A stretch of 64,000 nt of DNA from Vibrio fortis. GTDB taxonomy: Bacteria; Pseudomonadota; Gammaproteobacteria; Enterobacterales; Vibrionaceae. The position numbers and the translations under genes were made by a program. Below, piece by piece: positions 43,653 to 51,735 of the stretch. The notes under the pieces were generated by a model that saw nothing but the letters and a program-made list of their open reading frames with translations, searched no databases and was not told the DNA's origin. The stretch's first letter is position 1. Every line of letters begins with the position of its first letter. The stretch lies in assembly GCF_024347475.1 (NCBI RefSeq), contig NZ_AP025488.1, forward strand, positions 310,001 through 374,000. The letters run 5' to 3'.

Positions 43653-45626
43653 TTAGTGACCGATGGCCATCTCATCTAATGCTTGAAAGACGTTTTCGTC
43701 CAAGTGCCCTTCATGAATCTGCTTACACACTTTACGTCTTACAGCCAATCCGGAGATCAAGCGTTCGATCGACAGGTGTTTGTTGGTATCACGATCGTTA
43801 TACAATTCAATGGTGCGGCTTAACGTTTCGTAAGGAATCACTTCCTCTGCCACTCTCAACCAATCAAGCTTCTCTACAAGCTCTGAGCACTCTTCTTTAA
43901 TTGAAGCGTGTGAATGTCCTGTCATAGCGGAAAGAGCCGTTATACTACGTTCTAGAGCCTCTGGAGAGGTATATCGAGAAAGAGTAATGGTGATTTCATC
44001 AGCATTGATCTCAACAGAGTGCTTTCTCAGCTTAACTCGACGCCCCAACTTGCCGCGCGGTGAAGGCGCTTTTCGCTGAATAGGCTCGAACTCTCCATCG
44101 ATAATTTCTGACAGCTCTTCTAACTTCTGTTTCGACACCATTTCATTGCGCAGAGGGTTTGGCAATGTTGGCGCCATGTTGCGCTTACCCGCATTAGTGG
44201 TACGAGCACGTGAATAGCGAAGAACTTCCTCCACATTGCACTTAATATCAACCTGGTAATCGACCGTTTTATCTTTTTCGATCATTGAGGTGATCGTTAG
44301 ATGGTAACCCCATAAATTGACTAAGAATGTATCGTCTTGATCGCTGACTTCACCCAATTTCCTTAATTCTCGGATCAAATCCATCGAAAAACGACGCCAA
44401 TCGATGTTTCTCGCAAGTTTTTGGTTCAGTTCACTCAACAACATGCAATCGGAATGACGACGCGCCATACGGCTTCTGAAGTAAGAGTAGAGCTGGAATA
44501 CCAAGGTATGCTGCTTCAGAATTTCAGGCGGAAACAGGAAGAAGTAATCGCGAGTAAGCAGTTCTTCGTAAAACGAAGGTTCCCAAACAAGAATGTACAG
44601 ATTAGGTTTAATGCGAATTTCACCGTCAGCGCCCTCTGTTGGTGCCTCTTCTGACGCTGTGATAGTACGCGCTAGAAAGCGGAATCGGTCACTCTTGAAG
44701 CCCTCTGGCATATTCTCGCTCAGCCAGCGACCGGTCAGTTCATGCAATTGAAAATCGGTAAATTCGATACGATCAATACTGTCGCGAATGGAGTCGCGTG
44801 CTGGGCCACTGTCTTTCTTACCACGAAGAGAAAGAATATCCGTAATGTACAGTGGCGTTTTGTTAGGTGTTGATTTTGCATCAAGATGATAATCATCTTG
44901 GTGGTGATCATGATACTGCACCGTAAGCGTAAACAGTGCAAACAACGTCATAAGATCGTCAACAGTCATGATATTTTTCGATGATCTTGTCTCGATCACA
45001 GCTCGTGTTCCTGAGATCGAAACCATCGATTTTTGATAACTTTTGCGAGTGCGTGGTGGCGCTAACGCTTGATCGATAATACCAGCCCAGTTAGTCGGTG
45101 AGACGATAAATTGATCCGCCTCGTCCTTCATCGTTGGTGGCGTATTTAAGCCGTGCTCGTTCAGCAAACGCTTATTCACTTTCGTTTGAGCCAATGCTTT
45201 AGAACGTTTCTGTTTCTCGCTCTGTTTTACGCTTTCAGTGACTAAGCTAGTTGCACCGAGTACTGAGATTAATTGATTCGGATTAACAAAGCGATGAAGC
45301 ATGGTTTTTCCGGCTAGACCTTCTTCGAAGCGAACCGGGATCTGTTTGAAGAGGCCAATATTAACGGCTGCTCGTAGTCGTTGTTGAAGTGCGGCACGAG
45401 TGACTTGACCATCTGTAGCATCAATGATTTCAGTTGTGGATACATAACCATCTTTACTGCTAAAACCACGCAGGGAGATCAGATTAAGGAGCTCAACAAT
45501 ACTTTTGGTAACGCCCTTAAAGTGTTGATACTGCTCTATCCATTCTACTGCGCTTTCTGATACCTCAAATAAATGACCATCTTTGTGGCTTCTTGCCTTA
45601 ATCAGTAATTTTTCATCTGGTTTCAT
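43653..45626 (-). CDS. rctB: Chromosome II replication initiator RctB
   Basis: 657 residues, essentially the length of V. cholerae RctB (658). It binds the 12-mer iterons and 39-mers of ori2, melts the origin and also binds its own promoter. The N-terminal part begins MKPDEKLLIKARSHKDGHLFEV, the central winged-helix domains lie about 60-500, and the C-terminal region holds basic stretches (KAPSPRGKLGRRVKLRKH). ATG 45626 is taken as start; the ribosome site is weak. It is transcribed away from the origin, with an ATGATCA site at 45686 in its promoter consistent with autorepression. Confidence 0.98.
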   Translation of the reverse strand: MKPDEKLLIKARSHKDGHLFEVSESAVEWIEQYQHFKGVTKSIVELLNLISLRGFSSKDGYVSTTEIIDATDGQVTRAALQQRLRAAVNIGLFKQIPVRFEEGLAGKTMLHRFVNPNQLISVLGATSLVTESVKQSEKQKRSKALAQTKVNKRLLNEHGLNTPPTMKDEADQFIVSPTNWAGIIDQALAPPRTRKSYQKSMVSISGTRAVIETRSSKNIMTVDDLMTLFALFTLTVQYHDHHQDDYHLDAKSTPNKTPLYITDILSLRGKKDSGPARDSIRDSIDRIEFTDFQLHELTGRWLSENMPEGFKSDRFRFLARTITASEEAPTEGADGEIRIKPNLYILVWEPSFYEELLTRDYFFLFPPEILKQHTLVFQLYSYFRSRMARRHSDCMLLSELNQKLARNIDWRRFSMDLIRELRKLGEVSDQDDTFLVNLWGYHLTITSMIEKDKTVDYQVDIKCNVEEVLRYSRARTTNAGKRNMAPTLPNPLRNEMVSKQKLEELSEIIDGEFEPIQRKAPSPRGKLGRRVKLRKHSVEINADEITITLSRYTSPEALERSITALSAMTGHSHASIKEECSELVEKLDWLRVAEEVIPYETLSRTIELYNDRDTNKHLSIERLISGLAVRRKVCKQIHEGHLDENVFQALDEMAIGH

Positions 45627-45657
45627 TTTTGATCCGTATCACACTAGCCGTAATTTC

Positions 45658-45692
45658 ACTATAGTTCCTGAAGAATAAAGAAAAAATGATCA
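45658..45692 (-). promoter_or_regulatory. rctB promoter with RctB operator
   Basis: On the minus strand, a TATAGT -10 hexamer (45663-45658) is 32 bases from the rctB start. The -35 region is T-rich. An ATGATCA site at 45686-45692 covers the -35 side, as expected for autorepression by RctB through its 29-mer operator in V. cholerae. Confidence 0.55.
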
Positions 45693-45723
45693 TAAATAAA
45701 GAGAATTTATTATCTTTTAAATA

Positions 45724-45775
45724 ACTGATCTTTTTGATTAATCTGATCTTAATTGATTAAGTGATCTAATGATCT
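45724..45775. other. DNA unwinding element with six ATCA repeats on the bottom strand
   Basis: TGAT occurs on the top strand (ATCA on the bottom) at 45726, 45735, 45744, 45754, 45762 and 45770, spaced 8-10 bases. Four of them are Dam sites GATC, at 45727, 45745, 45763 and 45771. In V. cholerae RctB binds such ATCA repeats in the opened single strand. The stretch is about 75% A+T. Confidence 0.75.
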
Positions 45776-45837
45776 GGCGGTTAATCCCCTTGTAAGTTGC
45801 TGAATAATAGAAATAAAAAAATATAGCGCTGGAAAGC

Positions 45838-45958
45838 ATGATCATATAACTATCGAAAACATGATCAAAGTAATTCGGAAAGCATGATCAATAAACGCCA
45901 GAACGATGATCACTAAGTTATTGTAACTATGATCATTATCGTTCCGAAAGCATGATCA
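45838..45958 (+). repeat. Six RctB 12-mer iterons of ori2
   Basis: ATGATCA cores begin at 45838, 45861, 45884, 45906, 45929 and 45952, all in the same orientation and 22-23 bases apart, which is two helical turns. Most are preceded by AAGC or AAC. Each core contains a Dam GATC site, so methylation-dependent RctB binding is expected. Confidence 0.93.
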
Positions 45959-45973
45959 TTAGCACTCTACAGC

Positions 45974-45982
45974 TTATCCACA
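45974..45982 (+). promoter_or_regulatory. DnaA box of ori2
   Basis: A perfect TTATCCACA, 15 bases after the last of the six direct iterons, on the side away from the unwinding region. V. cholerae ori2 has a single DnaA box that is needed for initiation. Confidence 0.88.
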
Positions 45983-46050
45983 GAAGGGAATGAGTTCGTC
46001 GCCTATGAAACTGAATTGTGAATAGAATTCGTCACACATGATTAGGAACG

Positions 46051-46452
46051 ATGATCATGGAAAGGGGAATTTGCTGTGGTTTTGCTCGTCATTGCCGAAT
46101 ATTTCGCCTTGTTTGAGGTTTAAGGACCTAATCTTCCATTCAAGCCAATCGTTGGCACTGTTGGGGAAGCATGATCACGAAATAAAGTGACATTTGTATT
46201 TCAATTATATGTTGATTGAATTTTCAGGCCAAACCTCGAAATTAGGGCTCAAACCCCAGTCTATCTACATTCTTCCGTAATTTAGACTCAGAATTACATG
46301 CTTCCGGAGCTATATACACTTGATCATTTTTCCGAAGATGGATCTTATTGAAAAGCACAATGGCTTGATCAAGAGATGGGTTAATATCCCTTGATCATGC
46401 TTCGTCGACCGTGGTTTTGTGGAACAATGAAATGATGACTCTCCTTGATCAT
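46051..46452. repeat. Additional RctB-type sites in the parA-side regulatory half
   Basis: ATGATCA cores in direct orientation at 46051 and 46171, and in inverted orientation (TGATCAT) at 46321, 46392 and 46446; a TTGATCAA variant lies near 46363. Several share iteron flanks (GAAGCATGATCA; GGAACTATGATCAAGG when read on the minus strand). In V. cholerae this half (rctA) restrains initiation, and these sites may titrate RctB or form handcuffing pairs. Confidence 0.75.
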
Positions 46453-46558
46453 AGTTCCGTTCTGACAGTGCTATCTGCATCCAATATCGCGCTTGCCACG
46501 ATTTCTATTTAATTGCTCATGAAGGCTTGATTGAACTGTGACTCCATAGAATTCTGTT

Positions 46559-46598
46559 CAGAACCTCAGAACCTCAGAACCTCAGAACCTCAGAACCT
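46559..46598. repeat. Five perfect tandem copies of an 8-bp unit
   Basis: CAGAACCT repeated five times without a mismatch, followed by a T-run. It lies in the noncoding half of ori2 between the inverted RctB sites and the parS2 site. It could be a slippage-prone repeat of no function or a spacing element. Confidence 0.9.
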
Positions 46599-46675
46599 GT
46601 TTTTTCAATAGAAATCACATTCACCGTAATCTGTGCTTGAATTTCAATCGTTCCGAAGAGAATGCACCAAAATTC

Positions 46676-46690
46676 ATTTACATTGTAAAT
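46676..46690. promoter_or_regulatory. parS2 centromere site (origin side)
   Basis: ATTTACATTGTAAAT, a perfect palindrome matching the chromosome II parS consensus TTTACANTGTAAA. It lies in the rctA-like half of ori2, the position of parS2-B in V. cholerae, where ParB2 binding counteracts replication inhibition. Confidence 0.92.
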
Positions 46691-46851
46691 TGGTGACAAT
46701 GTAACATTTTAAAAGTGGCTAGTTGGGTGACGCATTATCGTGGATATTTGGGGGGATTTTTTGTTCAGCTGTCATCATTACTTAGCACACAAAACAACAC
46801 AAGCAATCAATTTTATGTGATTTTACTCATAAATGGATGTTCATGTTTTTG

Positions 46852-46879
46852 TTGGATTTGTCCTTATTTGCTGTACAAT
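46852..46879 (+). promoter_or_regulatory. Predicted parA2 promoter
   Basis: TTGGAT (46852-46857), a 16-base spacer and TACAAT (46874-46879), 32 bases before the parA2 ATG. Confidence 0.5.
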
Positions 46880-46911
46880 TCTTACTAAGTTAACCATAAC
46901 GGAAATTGGCA

Positions 46912-48129
46912 ATGAAAAGAGAACAAACGATTGATAAGCTCTATCAGCTAGCCGAACAGACTCAACAAGTTCAGGCTGACAGAATTGAGATCATCTTAGA
47001 GGAGCGAAGTGATGAGCACTTTCCTCCAATGTCTAAGGCAATGATGGAGACACGCTCAGGTCTAACTCGTCGTAAACTAGACGAAGCGATCACTAAGCTT
47101 GAATCGGAAGGCCATCAGTTCACAAAAAATAACGCCAACCATTACTCGATTTCTCTTACCGAAGCACACATGCTAATGGATGCAGCTGGCGTAGCTAAGT
47201 TCCACGAACGCAAGAAACACGCAGACAATAAACCTTGGATTATTAACGTTCAGAACCAGAAGGGTGGAACGGGTAAATCAATGACAGCGGTACATTTGGC
47301 TGCTTGTCTCTCTCTTAACTTGGATAAGCGTTACCGTATCTGTTTGATTGACCTTGATCCACAAGGCTCTTTGCGTCTGTTTTTGAACCCACAAATCAGT
47401 GGTACAGAGCATGACAGCATCTATTCGGCTGTTGATATCATGTTGGATAATGTGCCAGAAGGCCAAGAAGTGGATTCGGCGTTCTTACATAAAAATGTTC
47501 TACTTCCAACGCAGTACCCGAACTTGAAAACGGTGTCTGCGTTCCCTGAAGATGCAATGTTCAACGCGGAAGCATGGCAGAGTCTGTCTCAAGACCAATC
47601 TCTAGATATTGTTCGTCTATTGAAAGAGAAGCTGATTGATAAAATTGCTGATGATTTTGACGTGATCATGATTGATACCGGTCCACACGTTGACCCGCTA
47701 GTATGGAATGCAATGTACGCGTCTAACGCACTATTGATTCCATGTGCTGCTAAGCGTCTTGACTGGGCATCAACCGTTAACTTCTTCCAGCACCTACCGA
47801 CGGTTTACGAAATGTTCCCGGACGATTGGAAAGGCCTTGAATTCATTCGCTTGATGCCAACCATGTTTGAAGATGACAACAAGAAACAGGTTTCTGTATT
47901 AACAGAAATGAACTACCTGTTGAATGATCAAGTTATGATGGCAACAATTCCTCGTAGCCGCGCATTTGAAACGTGTGCCGATACTTACAGCACAGTTTTT
48001 GATTTAACGACAAGTGATTTTGAAGGCGGTAAAAAGACACTGGCTGTCGCTCAAGATGCCGTTCAAAAGAGTGCTCTCGAATTAGAGCGTGTATTACACA
48101 GCAACTGGCCTTCACTTAATCAGGGATAA
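46912..48129 (+). CDS. parA2: Chromosome II partition ATPase ParA2
   Basis: 405 residues. The N-terminal region (about 1-100) contains a winged helix typical of plasmid-type Ia ParA proteins, followed by the deviant Walker A KGGTGKS near 117-123, LIDLDPQGS and MIDTGPH motifs. It forms a DNA-bound ATP gradient that moves ParB2-parS2 complexes to place ori2 at mid-cell. The ATG at 46912 (MKREQTIDKL) is preferred to an in-frame TTG two codons upstream. parB2 follows five bases after its stop. Confidence 0.98.
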   Translation: MKREQTIDKLYQLAEQTQQVQADRIEIILEERSDEHFPPMSKAMMETRSGLTRRKLDEAITKLESEGHQFTKNNANHYSISLTEAHMLMDAAGVAKFHERKKHADNKPWIINVQNQKGGTGKSMTAVHLAACLSLNLDKRYRICLIDLDPQGSLRLFLNPQISGTEHDSIYSAVDIMLDNVPEGQEVDSAFLHKNVLLPTQYPNLKTVSAFPEDAMFNAEAWQSLSQDQSLDIVRLLKEKLIDKIADDFDVIMIDTGPHVDPLVWNAMYASNALLIPCAAKRLDWASTVNFFQHLPTVYEMFPDDWKGLEFIRLMPTMFEDDNKKQVSVLTEMNYLLNDQVMMATIPRSRAFETCADTYSTVFDLTTSDFEGGKKTLAVAQDAVQKSALELERVLHSNWPSLNQG

Positions 48130-48134
48130 TCAAC

Positions 48135-49109
48135 ATGGCAATTAAAACATCTGACTTAAATGCAAAGCTATTTGGTAAAGCGAATAAGCGCCGAGTAGCG
48201 ACTCCTCAAGAAGCTCAAACGGCAGCAAAAGAGCAGGCTCAAGTGATTGAACTGGCTGTTGCTGGTGAACAAATGGTGTCTTTTGAGCTTGTTCGTATTC
48301 CTGCTGATAAAGTGGCAACGCAGACCGTGGTCTTTGAAGAGAATGCTCGTGAGCAATCTTTTCTTAACGAACATGCACTTTCTGACGTTTTAACCACACT
48401 CAAAGAGCGTGGACAACAATACCCAGCCGTTGGTCGCAAGAACAAAGATGGCAAGATTGAGGTTCTAGACGGTAGCCGTCGTCGTATGTCTTGTATTCTT
48501 GCGGACAAAGAGTTCCTTATCTATGTTGCTGAGAACATTAACGGCGAACACGCAAAGTTCCTTTCTGACGTTGCGAATGCGCACAAGCCTCTTTCTCTAT
48601 ATGAGAAAGGTAAAGAGATGCAAGCTAAGCTAGACAAAGGCGAAGCTGAAGATCAAAAAGCACTGGCGAAAATGTTCCAGTGTAGTGAAGCGTTAGTGAG
48701 TGGTGCATTAAAAGCGGCGTCGCTTCCATTGGAGTTGTTACAAGCTTACCCAAATGTGAGTGACTTGGGTCGTCCAACTATCGTAAAACTTCACAAACAG
48801 TTTGGCGCTTTGAATGAAGAGCAGCAACAAAGCTTACTAACTAAATGTGATGCTACTGATGGTTTTGTTTGGCAGCGTAGCGATGCACAAGGTGTTACTC
48901 GTTTGACAAAAGATGTGACTGAAACGCTAGAGAACTGGATTTCTGAACTAGCGCCAGCACCAGCGAAAAAGGCCACACCAAAAGTTGAACTGGTTAAAGG
49001 TCGCGCTTCTTATAGCCGTAAAGGTGCCAACCTAGCATTGAACCTTAAAAAAGTGGATGATGCGACGATGGAAGAGATCCTCGCTTTTGTTCAATCTAAG
49101 CTTAACTAA
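48135..49109 (+). CDS. parB2: Chromosome II partition protein ParB2
   Basis: 324 residues. The ParB/Srx CTPase-like N-terminal domain has LDGSRRRMSCI near 114-124 (the arginine-rich box II equivalent), the HTH is around 170-200 (LAKMFQCSEALVSGALKAASLP), and the C-terminal part forms the dimer domain. It binds TTTACANTGTAAA sites; four are in this window. Co-transcribed with parA2 and followed by a strong terminator. Confidence 0.97.
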   Translation: MAIKTSDLNAKLFGKANKRRVATPQEAQTAAKEQAQVIELAVAGEQMVSFELVRIPADKVATQTVVFEENAREQSFLNEHALSDVLTTLKERGQQYPAVGRKNKDGKIEVLDGSRRRMSCILADKEFLIYVAENINGEHAKFLSDVANAHKPLSLYEKGKEMQAKLDKGEAEDQKALAKMFQCSEALVSGALKAASLPLELLQAYPNVSDLGRPTIVKLHKQFGALNEEQQQSLLTKCDATDGFVWQRSDAQGVTRLTKDVTETLENWISELAPAPAKKATPKVELVKGRASYSRKGANLALNLKKVDDATMEEILAFVQSKLN

Positions 49110-49127
49110 GCTCTTAGTAAATCAATT

Positions 49128-49152
49128 AAAAGCCGCTTGATGCGGCTTTTTC
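49128..49152 (+). terminator. Terminator of parA2-parB2
   Basis: Arms AAAAGCCGC and GCGGCTTTT with a five-base loop, then TCTTT. Bases before are A-rich. Confidence 0.8.
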
Positions 49153-49181
49153 TTTACCTGTGATAAACTGTGTTTAGATGA

Positions 49182-51341
49182 ATGTGGACACAATTTATGA
49201 CGACTCTTCCTTTCTTAACTCAACTCTCGACGATTGCCTTTCATAATAACCACCGCTACGGCGTCCTACTCGAAGGCGATGAAGCGTGGCAATCCAATGA
49301 GCTGCAGTCTTATCTCACTTATTTAAATAACTCAAACTCAGATAACTCCAATTTAGATGGCAACAAGGCGTTCGTTTTGGGTGACCTGAATATGCCCGGC
49401 GCTACTACGATTGCGTTTAATAAAGGGCAGCAGTTACTGGGCCAAGAGTGCCAAGTTTTGATTTGTGATTTTAAAGCTGGATTTGATGCAAACAGCTTTA
49501 CCGCTGCGTCAGGTGCGTTAGTTGGAGGAGGGCTTCTTTTTATTATTCCACCAACAGATTGTGATACGACTTTTTCAAAAACTGACGGGGCTTTAAATAA
49601 CAATCCGTTCGCCTCTTCAAGCAATAAAGCGTTGTCTGATGTTTGGCTAAAGCTTCAGTTTGATAAGCTCATCGGTTTATCTCAGCAAGCTCCGTCAAAA
49701 GAGTCGGAACCTCCCACACTACCTGACACGATAATTGCACCTGATGGCTTCGATAAATACGCGCAACAAAAGCACGCGATTGAAGCGATAGAAAAGGTCA
49801 TGTTTGGTCATCGTAAACGCCCCTTAGTTCTAACGGCTGATCGCGGTCGCGGTAAAAGTTCAGCTCTGGGGATCGCTTCGGCCAATATTATGAAGTCAAA
49901 AGACTGCGTTACTATCGTCGTCACAGCGCCCAACGTTAAGGCTGTTCAACCTCTGTTTGAACACGCGCAACAGCAACTACCGAACGCTTCGATGGAGAAC
50001 CGTCATACACTCGTTAGCGGCAAAAGCAGAATCGTTTTTGTTGCACCTGACGAAGTACTCAGAACTCAGCCTGATTGTGACCTTCTGTTGGTTGATGAAG
50101 CGGCTGCAATCCCACTGCCAATGTTGAAGCGTATGGTCGAGCGTTATCATCGTATGGTTTTCTCAACCACGGTGCATGGTTATGAGGGGAGTGGGCGTGG
50201 CTTTGGTATCAAGTTTGAAAAGTGGCTCTCTGAGCATCGTCCGAATTGGCGCTCATTTAAACTTGAACAACCTATACGTTGGAACGTAAACGATCCTTTG
50301 GAAGATTGGCTGTTTGAGACTTTCTTACTGGATTCTGATATCAACGTGTTGCCTGAAGATGTTGAGCTTAACTCTGATGAATTGTCCTGGCATCAATTTG
50401 ATAAGCAGTCGTTACTCGACAACCCAACAATACTGACTCAATGTTTTGGCTTACTAGTCAGTGCTCATTATCAAACGTCTCCCAATGATTTGATTCAACT
50501 TTTGGATAACCCAGAAATGTCACTGCATGCACTGTTTTCAAATAAGCAGTGTTTGGGTTGTGTTTTGACGGTTGAAGAGGGCGCTTTGGATGATGAGCTT
50601 ATCAAAGACGTTCAACTTGGAAAGCGTCGCCCTCGCGGTCATCTAGCACCAACACTTATCGCTAATCATTTAGGAGTTCATCAGGCTGGAGTTGAGAAAT
50701 GTCTTAGGATCATGAGAATTGCTGTTCACCCTGATATTCAAGGTCGTGGAGTAGGGCAGCAAATGATTGGTCATTTAGTGAGGCTAAATATTGATTTTGA
50801 TTATTTGGCAACGAGCTTTGGTGCGACTCACGAGCTTATCGATTTTTGGTGTAGCAACGACTTTGTCTCTGTTCACCTTGGCCATCAGCGCGATCAATCT
50901 AGCGGCTGTCATTCACTATTGATGTGCCGAGCTTTGAATGAAAACAGTTGTGATTGGATTGCTAAGGTGAATCTTCACTTTGACTCGAGCTTGCGTTATC
51001 TACTGTCGACGACATATGCGTCATTGGAGACTTCTATCGTACGTTCATTGATTGCCTCTCAACCTGGCAACTCGTCGAGTATAGAAAATTCGTCTTTGCT
51101 TGATCACTACGTTGAGGGAGGAAATGGTTTTGACAGTGTCGGCTTTATGCTTGAGAACTTGATCTACGGCTTGGATAAATCGAGCCTTCATCAAGTGACA
51201 GACTTGTTGCTTTGGAAAGTTGTTCAGAAAAAGTCATGGAGTCAGTGTTCTGAATTGACCAATCTTGCCGGTCGCAAGCAAACTGAATCCGCTCTTCGTC
51301 AGGATCTTGGATTGCTGCTTTCAAATTTACAGTGTAAATAG
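49182..51341 (+). CDS. tmcA: tRNA(Met) cytidine acetyltransferase
   Basis: 719 residues, E. coli TmcA-like. It acetylates the wobble cytidine (C34) of elongator tRNA-Met with acetyl-CoA and ATP. Domains: N-terminal DUF1726, RecA-like helicase module with Walker A ADRGRGKSS near 223-231 and DEAAAIPLPM near 306-315, then the GNAT domain with RIAVHPDIQGRGVGQQM near 508-524, and the C-terminal tRNA-binding part. The start is ATG 49182, or the ATG at 49197; neither has a good ribosome site. The last codons and the stop lie inside a parS2 site. Confidence 0.95.
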   Translation: MWTQFMTTLPFLTQLSTIAFHNNHRYGVLLEGDEAWQSNELQSYLTYLNNSNSDNSNLDGNKAFVLGDLNMPGATTIAFNKGQQLLGQECQVLICDFKAGFDANSFTAASGALVGGGLLFIIPPTDCDTTFSKTDGALNNNPFASSSNKALSDVWLKLQFDKLIGLSQQAPSKESEPPTLPDTIIAPDGFDKYAQQKHAIEAIEKVMFGHRKRPLVLTADRGRGKSSALGIASANIMKSKDCVTIVVTAPNVKAVQPLFEHAQQQLPNASMENRHTLVSGKSRIVFVAPDEVLRTQPDCDLLLVDEAAAIPLPMLKRMVERYHRMVFSTTVHGYEGSGRGFGIKFEKWLSEHRPNWRSFKLEQPIRWNVNDPLEDWLFETFLLDSDINVLPEDVELNSDELSWHQFDKQSLLDNPTILTQCFGLLVSAHYQTSPNDLIQLLDNPEMSLHALFSNKQCLGCVLTVEEGALDDELIKDVQLGKRRPRGHLAPTLIANHLGVHQAGVEKCLRIMRIAVHPDIQGRGVGQQMIGHLVRLNIDFDYLATSFGATHELIDFWCSNDFVSVHLGHQRDQSSGCHSLLMCRALNENSCDWIAKVNLHFDSSLRYLLSTTYASLETSIVRSLIASQPGNSSSIENSSLLDHYVEGGNGFDSVGFMLENLIYGLDKSSLHQVTDLLLWKVVQKKSWSQCSELTNLAGRKQTESALRQDLGLLLSNLQCK
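51325..51339. promoter_or_regulatory. parS2 site overlapping the end of tmcA
   Basis: ATTTACAGTGTAAAT, a full match to the consensus. It encodes the last sense codons of tmcA and the first base of its TAG stop, so codon choice there is constrained by ParB2 binding. Confidence 0.9.
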
Positions 51342-51370
51342 AGACAGCCTCTAATTCACCCTACTCATCG

Positions 51371-51385
51371 ATTTACAGTGTAAAC
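51371..51385. promoter_or_regulatory. parS2 site 2 of the downstream cluster
   Basis: ATTTACAGTGTAAAC, matching the parS2 core, 46 bases after the previous site start. Confidence 0.92.
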
Positions 51386-51399
51386 TGAACTACGACTCA

Positions 51400-51414
51400 A
51401 TTTACACTGTAAAC
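51400..51414. promoter_or_regulatory. parS2 site 3 of the downstream cluster
   Basis: ATTTACACTGTAAAC, matching the core, 29 bases after the start of site 2. Three sites within 90 bases make this the main ParB2 loading cluster of the window. Confidence 0.92.
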
Positions 51415-51735
51415 TCGTTTTTCATATCGGCTGTTTTGCCCTTCCTTTGCCAACTTGAATTATTGCTGATTTGTACTAGCGGCAATAAATTCACTCCCCT
51501 GATTCTCTCTCATAGACCTGTCTGACAGTGTCCACATTATCAGCCATAACTGACGGTGGTTAGATCGATTTAATGCGTTAAGTCAATAAGTTGCTAATTG
51601 AAGTGTAGTAGCTCAATATTGAGAATATGTTCAGTAAAGTGACTTATCCCTTGTTATTGAGAAAGGAATATGTTCACAAAACAGTATCTTCTATAAACTG
51701 AAATCATACTTTTTTGCTAAGGAAGTGGCAGTCGT
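51415..51735. other. Intergenic region between the parS2 cluster and the DUF342 gene
   Basis: No gene seen. It contains an imperfect inverted repeat (GAATTATTGC near 51457-51466 and GCAATAAATTC near 51482-51492). GTGTCCACATT at 51528-51538 is the exact reverse complement of AATGTGGACAC at the start of tmcA (49181-49191). The DUF342 promoter is presumably in 51600-51720. Confidence 0.35.

Larger units (their letters stand above)
45627..46911. other. Replication origin of chromosome II (ori2)
   Basis: The 1.28-kb gap between rctB and parA2 without a protein-coding gene. From left to right it holds the rctB promoter, an AT-rich GATC-rich unwinding region, six direct 12-mer iterons, a DnaA box, and a parA-side regulatory half with further direct and inverted ATGATCA sites, a tandem repeat, a parS2 site and the parA2 promoter. 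The order matches the V. cholerae ori2-min plus the negative-control (rctA) half. Possible 39-mer-like inverted segments share GTTTGAG...CCTAAT at 46111-46132 (plus) and 46240-46254 (minus), a tentative match. Confidence 0.95.

Noticed and set aside
43562..43900. 112-codon open frame on the plus strand near the end of rctB
   Set aside because: Most of it is antisense to the rctB C-terminus; no ribosome site; not protein-like.
46013..46900. A protein-coding rctA gene in the ori2 regulatory half
   Set aside because: No continuous frame with a ribosome site was seen; the stretch is better read as cis-acting DNA.
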